A stretch of DNA of 64,000 bases from NCBI GenBank assembly GCA_010405405.1, contig MU004230.1, forward strand, positions 1,137,744 to 1,201,743. The letters are read 5' to 3'. Of this stretch, positions 41,942 to 52,720 are shown one piece after another (within the stretch, counting starts at the first letter, position 1; the number at the start of each line of letters is the position of its first letter). The position numbers were made by a program, and so were the translations under genes. Source of the stretch: Microthyrium microscopicum (lineage: Eukaryota > Ascomycota > Dothideomycetes > Microthyriales > Microthyriaceae). The notes beneath the pieces were generated by a model. It made no database searches. It was given only the letters and a program-made list of their open reading frames with translations, and was not told the origin of the DNA.

Positions 41942-44615
41942 GTTGAATAATCAATAGAACAATGAGGCTATTGTCCGAATTGAGCAGGCTCGATGGCCTC
42001 GGATACCGCGAAAATGACCCAACAATAGCCAACGGTAGTATTGACAATGGAATAGACAGAGGTTGACTGCGTGGTCTCTTGGAAAGGTAGGAGTAGGGCG
42101 GAATGGTTCACAGCACGAGTCGTGGTGTTTCAGAGTGGGTGGAACGAAGATAGATGGCAGAGTGAGGTTACGAAAGGCCTGAAGCGAGTCGAAGGTTTTG
42201 CAAGCGGTGGTAGATATGAAAGACTGGCGGGGATTGCGGATGCGTAGAGAAAGATGGGAATATTCGGAGGAGAAGAAGTTGGAAAGTTGTAAGCGAAGAT
42301 GAGCAGCAGCAGCACTGTACGCAGAAGTGGTCTGGTCTGGTGGTGGAGAAAAGTACTGAGGGCAAGGAGTTACTTTGGGAGAGTTGGCACTTGCAAAGTC
42401 TTGGTTTGGTGCAAGGCAAGTGCAAGGCAAGTGCCACCAACCACTGACCCAGCCGCTCCTTCCTCCCACCATCAAACCTGACCTTCGCGTGCAGTCGTCC
42501 CTGCCAATTTCAACCGCATACTTTACCCACCAAAATAACCGACCCTGATTCTTATATGGGCATCATGTCCATGATCTAAAGCCTGCTTATCATGCGACTG
42601 AGCTAACCTCAAGTGTTCCTTACTCTAGTTCTGGGCCTGATCCTCCCTTTAAACGTGGGCTCTTTAACAATGGTCCGTTGAACCGCTTTTTTCACATATC
42701 GATTTATATTATTGACTATTTATTTACCTGTCATTACAAACCATCAACAAACATCTAATCCACCCACTCTACCACACATGTATCTTACGGTTGAACAGCC
42801 AGCCATCTGATCCATCTGTACAACCTCTTGTGGTCACTTCTATCATCCCCTACCGGTACCTCACTTTTCCCTCTAGCCTAACTTTCATTTTTACCCCGTT
42901 CGTTGTGAAACTAACACCCGTTTCTTTTTCACTCAACTGCCAGGAACCTGGCAAAAGCACCTACTTAAGATCCACCAGCTACATTTTGCTTTACTGGTCA
43001 CGAGAGATGACTTGACTTTGAGACCATCACCTGTCGCTGTCTCTGCGAAAAGCTCCCAACAAAGATCTGGTGCAAGAGCGGCCTCATCACACTCTTTTTT
43101 TCTGTCACACACAACACATTCTACTCAAATTGTCAGGTGCGATTAAGGCCCACCTCTATACAAAATGTGACGATGTTTATTTCCGACGAATTGGTGATTA
43201 CAACTCAAAAAATAACCACAGAGCTATATCCAAAAAGCCTTGCCACTATCAGAGTATATTTCACACTATATTGATTTGATCACCGCACGCTCTAGGAAGG
43301 TCAATAACATGCACATAGCCACATACAGAAAAAGCATTGACGAAAGTCGCCAAACCACCAATCCACACCAAATATCTGACTGCCATACAATTCTTGCCAA
43401 TGAAAACACTCAATAGAAGACAGTCTTTATGATTGACGAACTTGGTTTGCTAGCTGACGTATGCCAATAGACCGAAATAAAGCATTCACTTTTCAACCTC
43501 CAGGATGTGCTGCTAGGATCTCCGCAGGCAAGACAGGCTCGTCGGTCTATTTTTGGCAACATCTATTCCTTCACCTGGTTTTTGAAGAGATCTTTGAGAG
43601 ATACGGTTCGATCTACTGCTGGGAACTATTATGGACTAATTGTCCATGCTTGTAGAAACAAGTTTTGTTCTCAGGGCTTTTGTCTCTTACAGTTGGTTTT
43701 GGTAGTATCCAATAGCACTATCGTGAGTGGTACACCATTGCGACTAGAGCATGAGAAGTCTTCAAGGTAAACTTAGAGTACTGTTAACAGTCTCAAATGC
43801 TTGATCCTGGCTCTGAAGCTTGAAATTCTGGGTTCTAATAGAGATCAGTTAGTTTACATATGTGTGGAAAACATGACGTTGAGTTTCTGAGTGAATGTCA
43901 GATAAAGCGCTACAGTCCTCGGTTTCTAGAAATATTACGTCTCTGACCATTACTATCTAGAGTTTACAGGAGCCGACGGGCAGAAATCAGCTAGCTGGTT
44001 TAGCCGTAAGCACGACAGTATTCTACCAAGAGATTGTGTCTAAGAACCAAGAGTAGTAGACAACGACATCACAATCTGGTGACTTGATTGTCATATAGCA
44101 GAAAAGTGTGGCCACTTCTGATTTCTGATCGATATCCTCCATTGGATCAGATCAAATGCATATTGCCTGCCCAGATGTATCTTCTGAACTTCGTTAGGAA
44201 AGACTTGGAAATAGTCCTATTCATCTTCCATTCATATTTGATACTTATCTGCGGATATCGACTCAAGCATTTTTCCTTCCTGGCAAATTCGGCACGTTGT
44301 GAATGTCGGGATTGGAATAATGCGTCCATAGCAAAAAATTGAGACCGAGACTTGATGAGAAATATGCATGCCGACCTGGAAGCGAAAACCTTCGCATTCC
44401 GAGCCTACTTCAGAGCTACTGTGCTGAGATCATGACCATATGAAGCCTAGATCCCGTTTCTCGTAGGACTTGGCTCTAATCGATAAAAGTCTTTGACTTC
44501 AAGACGAACGGTAGCACCTCTTTGTGTCAACCGACCAATAATTTGACGATGGCCCAAATGAGTATTCATAATTTGTATTGTTTCTATCATTCATTTCCAA
44601 TATGCCACTCCACAT
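41942..44615. other. Gene-free 2.7 kb region
   Basis: Positions 42050-42310 are G/A-rich on the plus strand, as expected for the C/T-rich leader of the minus-strand Cdc4-like gene. Positions 42480-43090 are C/T-rich on the plus strand, like a second, rightward promoter and leader, yet no coding sequence follows. Only short ORFs exist from 43100 to 44600. A CAAGGCAAGTG direct repeat lies at 42411-42434. Confidence 0.5.
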
Positions 44616-45438
44616 CTAGCAAGTGAACACCGAAGGTCCAGGTACAGTATACGACTTGAAGTTATTGTAAATATTGGCCGTATAGCCCGAATCACTCGCC
44701 TTGAAAGCACCTGGGATCGAAACAGTAGGTTTTGGTAATGTACTTGCACCTCCCGAGACCTTAATTTGCGCACACGAAATGTAGAATTGCGGCTTGCCAC
44801 CCGGGTTGTGAATGGCAAGCTGTTGTATGCGGAGAAGGTAGTCGCCAGGAGCGATGCAAGATGGGATCTTGACCGAGTAGTTTTCTGGATAGAATCAATC
44901 AGCAAAGTTAATATATATGTGCGAAGGGGTGTTCTTACTTGACATATCCCATTTAGCCTGTCCGCCTGCGAACGTTGGGCCAATGTCTTTGACTTTGAAC
45001 CATGGTGTGCTTCCATCTGCTGTCTTTGCGTCGGGCACTTGTGTCATGTAGAAGGAGATTGGTCTAGAAATCAGCACTTGTTGCTCTATGGAGTCTATAG
45101 AGGCTTACCCTTGGTGGTAGACAGCAGTGTCTGCGCCAAATGTCACCGTTGAGCCAGCAGCGACGGGCATAGTCTCAGTGCTCGCGCCTGATGTGCCACC
45201 TACATTGCAGCGAAGGTCTTTGTCGCCCAAGTCGACGACGGGGGAATTGTGATTTGTGTTTTTGCGGACGAATTGGTAGACTCCTCCTCCTTGGCTTCCA
45301 GATTTGACGGTTTGGAACATATCTATGTATGGTTAGAGTGCGCTAACGAATGTCGAGTTAGGCTGAGAACGTACAATGACCCTCTGTTACGGCGGACAGC
45401 AGCGCTATGGCTGAGGCAATGACTGATGTTGACTTCAT
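44616..45438 (-). CDS. Compact AA9 lytic polysaccharide monooxygenase
   Basis: Secreted copper enzyme acting on cellulose or related glucans. Four exons: 45375-45438, 45109-45322, 44939-45063 and 44616-44884; 223 residues. The signal peptide [20 protein letters not shown] is followed by His21, so the mature protein begins HYMFQTV as in many AA9 enzymes. The second copper ligand is His91 in VYHQGP. Second-sphere His160 and Gln167 and axial Tyr169 lie in LAIH...QFYISC. The usual Arg-His-Glu is Arg-Ile-Gln. The chain stops right after the core at GPSVFTC, without linker or CBM. Intron 1 splits the codon after His21. Confidence 0.92.
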
Positions 45439-46440
45439 GATATTGTTTGGCTGATATGTTGCAGTAAAGAGTGAACAGTTGAGAATCACGAAAATGATAT
45501 GCAGGAGCGCTCGGGCGCTTTGATCCCTTATAGCAAATGTCTATGGCCAGAAGGCCTATAGAATGATTTGCCTAATCTCCTAATGTACAACAGACCAGAC
45601 GTAGGATTATTTCCATTCCTTGGATTAACCCTAGAATTAAAGGATGTCAATACTGCCGCGTTGACGGGCAGTGCGGAGAAAATCATCATTGGCCAAAGAC
45701 TTATGCGGCGAAGAATGGAACAACGCAAGTGCTTCCATCGTCCTGCTGCAAGTAGAAATTGTCCGACATGGATAGATTGAGCTGCGTGGAAGACTTGTCC
45801 TGTTTTGCTGTCTACGGCCCGTCTAAGCGAGGAGCTTTCCATGTCCTTTGGCCAGCAACTTTGTATTCGTCGACTGCAATTGAGCGGAACAAGCAAGTGA
45901 TCTTGCCGGGAGTATAGTGATCGTGAGAATGGGGTAGGGACCAGCTGGGGACATAGATGAAGAAACCTGGGAAAAGAAGCCTTGCTGCTCTGTGCGCTGA
46001 CGCGTGATTTTAAAGACCTTGCATGGTAATGAAACACTTCCAGGTTCTGGAATTGTCGATATGATATTCCTAGGATCCGATCTGGCCATCAAGCAAGACC
46101 GTTTCTATCGCTTGTAGCTGGACAATAAGTTGATAAGAAGCTCACCTGGAAAGTTCTGGAGAAGCTGACTTGGACCTATTTTCTGAGCTGTCAGCCGTCA
46201 TTAGACCCTGACAGAAGCTTAAAACAATAGGAGGAACATATACGGTCCGGCAGTGCACCCTAAGTAGGTATGCAGGGTTTGTTGCTGCCAAACGGCTTAC
46301 TGTTTAAAGCATAAGGAACACATGGCAGTTTGAAGACACCCAATGTGAAGTTCTGAGCCAGGAGAGGAGAACGTAAACAAAGCATGAATCAAATTTCAAG
46401 TCGGGGGTATCAAATAATGAACACTTCCACGTCGTTCCGG
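45439..46440. other. Spacer upstream of the compact AA9 gene
   Basis: About 1 kb containing the AA9 promoter and the MscL 3' region. A 169-codon open stretch on the minus strand (45528-46037) has no domain or signal and was not accepted. Confidence 0.45.
45528..45533 (-). promoter_or_regulatory. TATA box of the compact AA9 gene
   Basis: The minus strand reads GCTATAAGGG about 90-95 bases upstream of the ATG, a standard position. Confidence 0.5.
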
Positions 46441-47190
46441 CTAGCTGCCATTATCGCTGGCAGCAGCAGCCTCCGGATTCTTCTCCTCTCTGCCGTCTTG
46501 CCAGCTTGTACAATTGAAGCATCGTTTTGCGTGATCCTGACTACGTTAGTATACTAATTTGCATGTTTGGAGGTCATACTTACACTAATGTACTTCCTAC
46601 AATACCTGCATCTGACTTGACGTTTGATGACATTATCGTTAGCTAGCCAGCCGTATGTTTTGCCAATTACGAAGAGGCCGAATGCAATGAGAAAGAATCT
46701 CATCAGCTTGTCGATAAAGTTTCCATACGCCTGTAATATGTTAGTTCAGCGGTTCGCACTGTTCGACCAGAAAGTATGGTAGTCAAAGGAAGCCTTACCC
46801 AGACAACGGCTCCATCTTCCAAGGCTTGATCGACGGTGTTGTATATGAGCGATCTATGCTGACCACGACGAAGAATGAGGAACTTCTCTTCGAGATTGCG
46901 AGAAAGAAAAGGGAGGAGAGATATGATAGGTAGAATGATATCGGACACAAGACTGTTGGCCACAGCAGTGAAAGAGGTTGCGAAGCTATCAAATGAGTTA
47001 GCATGGAGACTTGCTGCTCATGTGTTATTGTGTTATCAATTTACATCAATCCAACAGCAACTTCAAGCACATTGTCTCGAAAGCAAAAGTCTAAAAATCC
47101 ATCCCAGGTCTTGCGTGCCGCTGAGCGAACGTCGTCAAAGTCCAAGTCGCCATCACCGTCGAAATCAAAAGAGTCGACCAGCTGAGGCAT
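46441..47190 (-). CDS. MscL-family mechanosensitive channel with EF-hand loop and zinc ribbon
   Basis: Large-conductance mechanosensitive channel of bacterial type, in an organellar or plasma membrane. Four exons: 47045-47190, 46799-46985, 46584-46730 and 46441-46536; 191 residues. At 9-20 lies a near-perfect EF-hand loop (DFDGDGDLDFDD) that bacterial MscL lacks. The MscL core follows: FCFRDNVLEVAVGLIFATSF (pore helix TM1, spanning a junction), NSLVSDIILP, then GNFIDKLMRFFLIAFGLFVI (TM2). The C-terminus carries Cys152-x2-Cys155 and Cys166-x2-Cys169, equal to the CxxC ribbon of some bacterial MscL proteins. The last intron was set to give SDHAKRCFNC. Calcium gating is inference only. Confidence 0.88.
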
Positions 47191-48667
47191 GATATTGTAG
47201 TTGAATGCTATTGTTCTGTGGTGGACGCTGTCTTGCCGGGCTTTGGCAGTTGCTGTGCGAATTGAGAGGCGCCGAACAGAACAAGCTGATAACAGGAGAT
47301 GCGAAAGAACTGTCGTACAGGTCTAGAAATACTAGGGTATAACAAGGAAAGCAGAGATTATGGGGAGCATAGGATGCAGTTGAGAGTCGAGATGGATTAT
47401 GATGCATGTGAAGGACGCGAGCTGAAGCTTGATCCGTAAAAAGCAAAGCGCGTCCAACTTCCAACTTCCTGGCTCGCCTCCCTTTTCACTCTTGACAAAA
47501 TCAATGGCACTCTCCCAACGAATACGATACTCAGTATCGGTGTTCAGAAAGAGCAATTTCCATCGTATTCAGTACTCCACATTCTTTCCTACGTGTTCAG
47601 GGAGAAACACAGTACCTATCGCTGACAGAAGGCTGTGAAAGCTGACTCTGCGATTCAACGTCAACTTTGTCCAATAATTCAATCAATTATCACCATCGAT
47701 GCCATGTGGAAGACATTTTCATTATTGAGAGTCAGCAGAGTTGAAGACACAAAAGCGCCTCCCCGCTTTAAATCGAACCAACTCTAAGAAGTGAAGTGTT
47801 AGCAAAATATCCGAACAGCATCATTTACTGGGGGCCATGCAAGCTCGTGTATCTCCATGATAAACCATCTCCGATGTATGCTAGGCTTTATCAATGTATT
47901 CACAGCTGTTTGAAGGATCTCTTCCCAGCTGGAATACGCACTGAAGTTTTCAAGAGCTTTATGAGCCAAATTTCCAACTTTCAGAGCTTGAATTTCCAGA
48001 GGGCCTCCCTGCCAACACAATCGATGCTCTTCTACTCGCATACTACGAAACCATGAACCTCGACCATTTCACAGCCTGCCTGCCCAGTGCCAGACAGGCC
48101 GAAGACACCCTTCTTGACACTTCCTGGCCTCGTCCGCTGGCTGTACTGGTATCTGATGTCAGAAGCAACATTGCGATCTCTTAACGCTGTCCTAAACAAC
48201 CCGAACATGACCATTAATGATCCATCGACACGGCAAGAGTTAATCTACAAACATATTCCAGATTACTGCTGCCCTCAGGTTAGCAATGAAATACGCCAGC
48301 TTCTTGTCAGGACTCAGCCGTAAACTATACGACTGGTATCTTACAAAAAAAAATAAAAATTGGTAGCGTGTCAGTCGATCCTAGTGCGTCTACGATAGAA
48401 AAGGTCTAGCAAACTCATGTCAAACAGTGTGATAGAGAGAGAAACATAATTGCAAACAATCACGGATCTACCGGTAAAAACTCAAATGGTCCTTCTTCCT
48501 TGAAGCCTCTTTCGATATTCTACTACGATACTCATTGACATTTCAGTGATAATCTGATTCAACCAAACTCTACACCCACCCGCATACTGGTAAATTACAG
48601 TTTGGTCTGTTCTTACGTCCAATCATTCAATCCTGAGGTTCTCTGAAATTTTCCGCAGACCATGACC
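47191..48667. other. Spacer with possible gene remnant
   Basis: About 1.5 kb. From 47796 to 48323 two plus-strand frames look partly coding (FQELYEPNFQLSELEFPEGL and TLRSLNAVLNNPNMTINDPS) but need a frame change without a clear intron. I cannot name a family. It may be a decayed gene or one with non-obvious splicing. Confidence 0.3.
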
Positions 48668-50099
48668 TCAAACAGCCTTGGGTTCCGTCCCATCCTGCAC
48701 TCTGGCCTCTTCAGGAACATCCTCTGCTACAGGCTTTCGCCCCCAGACGACAATCATATCCATCATAGGTCGGATTCTAGTCTGTACCAACTCATCAACA
48801 GCCAGACAAAGCAGCGCCTCAGTATCTTCGCCCGTCCACCCTAAGCGGTCTAGCATTCTTGGAGCAGCAGCTCGAATCCCGTCAACCCAGTTGTCCATAT
48901 TCCACGCCCCCAACTTTTTGCTCTTCGCATCTTCCATCCACGGCCCAATCGCAATCCGCCGTGTCTCCTCTGTGACGTCCACAAAACCCGCCTCGCGCAG
49001 CCAACCCGAATATCTTGGTGCGATGGTCCAGGGCCTGCCAGCACGCTCAGCCGATTCTAGTAGCAGCGAGAACAATCGCACAAAAGCCGAGTCTCGCGGT
49101 GGTGTGCGGCCGTATTGTAGTGGGAAGACGCCGTCCTGAAACTCGATGTATCCGCCAGGGGTAGTAGCAGCGTAGGCGGATCGTATTACAGCGGCTGGGT
49201 TAGCGAAGCAGGTTACGACTGCGCGCAGATGGATGTAGTCGAACGATTGACGAAAAAGCCATTCATCCTCGGCATCGTCGACCTCAAAAGTTAGGTTAGG
49301 TGGGACCCTGTGAGCTTTTAGGGACATGTAGGAGTAGGGTGCGGATGAGCTACATGTCTGGCTGTATCGGTGATAAGTCTGTGCCTATTACATTCGTGTC
49401 TGGATACTTGTCCGCTGGACAGGTCAGCCAATGAATCAGCAGATAAGGGTTCACAAACCGAACTCGACGGCCCATAGACCAGTTCCTAAAAATGGTCAAC
49501 AGCAAGATGGCATGGCGTGTGTATGTTTCCTACCAGTAGCAACGTCTAGCACATTGTTAAGTTGTATGGATTCAATAGGCGCAAGCGCTAATTGGCCATC
49601 AAGATGTTGCTTCAGAATCTGGTGTTGTCTATCTACACTTATGTAAGTAAAGCCGAAGTATTTGATTTAGGTTAACCTACCTAATCGATCCTGTTCCTTC
49701 TAGAAAGCCTAAGATCAACAATCATCATTTGATATCGAATGGGGCACCTACTTCGTCATTGGGTAGGACATACTCTGAAACCATCAGTGAAAAAAACCAT
49801 GAAACATGAAGATAACGCACTGCCATCTTTGTATGCATGATAAGTCCTGCCATGTTCTTGAACATGGTTGTACAAACTTGATCTCACACTCGTCAGGGAG
49901 GACCTGCAAACCGGTCAGTCATCCTCATGGTCTGACTGAGTTTTAGGTCAACATACGCAAAGTCAGAATCTTCGCCATCGAATGTAGAAGTGCTGTCACC
50001 ATAAGCGCTGCTTTTGACGGCCTGTACTTCTTGTGCAAACACAGCTTGCTCTGGCTTGAGTGATTCAACGATTCTATCTGGAAATTGGGTGTCCGTCAT
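48668..50099 (-). CDS. LaeA-like class I SAM-dependent methyltransferase
   Basis: Putative methyltransferase of the LaeA/secondary-metabolism superfamily; the substrate is unknown. Eight exons: 49957-50099, 49821-49903, 49752-49774, 49681-49699, 49534-49632, 49459-49485, 49354-49414 and 48668-49307. The introns are all 44-53 bases and all phases fit; 364 residues. Spliced together they give DGKYVLPNDE, then KEQDRLDRQHQILKQHLDG, the SAM-binding LDVATGTGLWAVEFADKYPD, the acidic IGTDLSPIQP, and DMVPPNLTFEVDDAEDEW, all hallmark LaeA-like segments. The C-terminal half has the usual GYIEFQD and SGWLREAGFVDV. No biosynthetic genes are adjacent, so it may be a regulator-like orphan. Confidence 0.9.
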
Positions 50100-51086
50100 T
50101 TTCGAAAATACTGGAGGAAAAGCACGCAAAACTGAATTATAGAAGCGATATATGCCCGACTCTTTGGTTTGATTGGGAATGTATTTCAAATACTCTCGAA
50201 ACGCCCGGATCATGTCTGCCGTTACATGGACGTTCGTGTAGCCGTTGAGCCATGCTGCTCGCCTCCCAAGTCAATGCAAACGCTACTCTGGCTTGACCGC
50301 CTGGAAATAGCAAATAACAATAAGAAGATATCTAAAGCATTCATCGCTGTTCCATCGTTCTCCTTCAAACTTCCTCCCAACGATCATTATCGCTGTTCTT
50401 CTGCATGGAAGACCTTCGACTCGAGAGCTATTGTGAGTCACTTCATAGTTTATCAATGTTGTAAGACCATTCGTATCGTGTGCAACTCTGATGTCTCATT
50501 TTGATCCATGTTTGTATCGCTCAATGGGGTCACCGAAGCATGCGGCGAGACTGCTGCATTTGTGATTGGTGAGCTATCGACGGGCCACGGTTTTTGTGCC
50601 ACACAAATCATGTTCGCATGAAAGCGGCTCCAGCGCCGCCCAGATTATAAGGAGTTTGGAATAGATGTGAAGACGGCCTCTCGGGGTGATATAAGAGCGG
50701 TCCATAGCAGGTTCAAAGGTATATGCGTACACTGCCAGACATATACTGGTACTGATAGACTGAAGTTCCCATCACCTTCAATCATAGGTACTCCATTCAC
50801 TTTAAACAGTCAAACTTACTCAAAACCGCTCTAGCTCGGTCCACCTGCCACGTTCTAGTAAAATGGCAGGCGCAAGGCTGAAGTGGGGTCACTCAGCCTT
50901 ATCGCTGGAGCTAATTTTCTGGGGAAAATGAACAACCGAGGTCGGCCAATGCGGACAATGATTCCCTTCATCAACACCACCACCTAATTCTCCAAGCCCT
51001 CTAAACATCATCCTCTCCGCACTGTCAATCGCAAATTACCTACCAACAGGAACTTCACCGCATCACAATCCTACAACCCGCCCAAC
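50100..51086. other. Divergent promoter region between the methyltransferase and enoyl-CoA hydratase genes
   Basis: About 990 bases. The last 120 are C/A-rich and fit a short leader for the hydratase gene. No ORF was accepted. Confidence 0.5.
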
Positions 51087-51967
51087 ATGGCTGACCAACT
51101 CACCAACCAACCGCCATCCGTCACAACCTACAAGCTCTCATATCCCGCACCCCATGTCCTCCTCATAACCATCAACCGTCCCAAACAAATGAACTCCATC
51201 CCCGTCCTCGGCCACTGGGAAGCCGATTCACTCTTCACCTGGTTCGACGAGGAGCCCAGCCTACGCGTTGCCGTCATCACTGGCGCGGGCGACAAGGCCT
51301 TCAGCGCTGGTGCTGACCTGATAGAAGCGGGGAAGACACGAGGTGCAGGAAAGGCCCAGGCGCCGGTGCCGTTAAGTGGATTTATGGGTGTGTCGAGACG
51401 TGTGGGCAAGAAGCCGATTATTGCTGCTGTCAATGGATTTGCGCTCGGCGGTGGATTCGAAATCTGTCTTGGATGGTAAGTGCAACAAATTTAGGCAGTG
51501 GTTGGAGGGGGCTAATTATGATTAGTGATATGATTGTCGCATCGCCCAAGGCACAATTTGGTCTCCCAGAAGCGCTGCGTGGTCTATATGCGGGCGCTGG
51601 TGGTCTGTCGCGACTTGTTCGCTTGGTGGGCTTGACGCAGGCATCGGAGATTGCACTGACTGGCAAGCGTTTGAGCGCGGAAGAGGCTGTTGCGCGTGGT
51701 GTGGCCAACAAGGTGTCCAAGACTCACGAGTCGGTCGTTGAGGAGGCCATTGAGATGGCCACGCTGATTGGCGAGCTATCTCCAGACGCCGTCATCGTCA
51801 CAAAGCATGGTCTTCGTCAAGCATTGGAGACCGCGAGTGTGGAGCGTGCTAGCCAGTTGACGCAAGAACGGTATGGGTATGCGCTCTCGCAGGCTCCCAA
51901 CTTCCGCATCGGATTGACGGCGTTTGCTCAGAAGCAAAAGCCCAACTGGGTCGCTTCTAAGCTATGA
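51087..51967 (+). CDS. Enoyl-CoA hydratase/isomerase family protein
   Basis: Crotonase-fold enzyme, most likely an enoyl-CoA hydratase. Exons 51087-51475 and 51526-51967 encode 276 residues. The oxyanion-hole segments are AFSAGADL and GFALGGGFE. Both catalytic glutamates of true hydratases appear present: Glu in GGGFEICLGCD and Glu in FGLPEALRG, followed by AGAGGLSRL. The join across the intron restores GCDMIVASPKAQFG. There is no clear mitochondrial presequence and no C-terminal SKL; the last residues are ASKL, which only loosely resembles a peroxisomal signal. The native substrate is unknown. Confidence 0.92.
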
Positions 51968-52236
51968 GAAGCGTGCAATTGGAAAGGATAGGTGTCAATG
52001 TTCATGTATAGCGGAATTATGTAGGAAAAAGCCACGTTATAACGACCACGGCAGCATGTGTATATAAAACAAATCAACTGTCCAAAACAAGGTCGTGGAA
52101 CTTTCAATTTGCGCGAATCAGAATTATGCGGAGTCTCAGCATTTACATCAAGCTGCATTGCATCGAAGACCGGATAGGATCTATGATAGAACATATGTAG
52201 TCTTATATTCAAACTATGATTCAAGAAAGTCTAATG
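51968..52236. other. 3' region of the hydratase gene up to the MITE
   Basis: No gene. AT-rich UTR-like sequence that ends at the TA where the inverted-repeat element starts. Confidence 0.4.
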
Positions 52237-52661
52237 TACACTGGTTTGCGAAATGTGGTGCGCTCTCACCCTCCCCCTACTATGTGTAAATTGCTAGAAT
52301 TTTTAGGAACCCACCAATCACACGTAGAATAGCCTGTGGAATTGGAATATGTGAAACTCTGGTTATCAAGAGTACTATTTACTAACTAGGAAGTTTAGTG
52401 CTGAATTCGATCGTTAGTATACCAAACGTTGGTGGTTTGTTATGTTCTAGTAACCATAATAATCAGCTTCTTCCACCAAATTGGCACACTAAATCTTCCA
52501 TACCGCTTCATAATTTGGAACACTTATTGTGATAGTTGAAAATAGCGCGCTTTTCTACCTCCCGAAGCTGCAGGCAATTTTACGTGTGATTGGTGGAATT
52601 CTGTAAAAATCGACATAGTAGGGGGAGGGTGAGAGCGCACCACATTTCGCAAACCAGTGTA
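52237..52661. mobile_element. Non-autonomous DNA transposon (MITE), TA-flanked
   Basis: The outer 48 bases at 52237-52284 and 52614-52661 are exact inverted copies. Excluding the flanking TA on each side, the element starts CACTGGTTTGCGAAATG and ends with its complement. Inside, a further 26-base pair of arms (52311-52336 and 52571-52596) is inverted with two or three differences, so the arms extend to about 90-100 bases with a gap. There is no ORF. TA target duplication and CACTGG ends fit the Tc1/mariner superfamily. Identical ends suggest recent movement. The right end lies 59 bases beyond the ERO1 stop codon, probably inside its 3' UTR. Confidence 0.88.
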
Positions 52662-52720
52662 TCAACCCAAGGCCAACGCTATGCAATATTTACAAAGATA
52701 TCATACTTACTAGAAGAAAA

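Noticed and set aside
45528-46037. 169-codon minus-strand ORF upstream of the compact AA9 gene
   Set aside because: Would overlap the AA9 TATA region; no domain, poor codon character.
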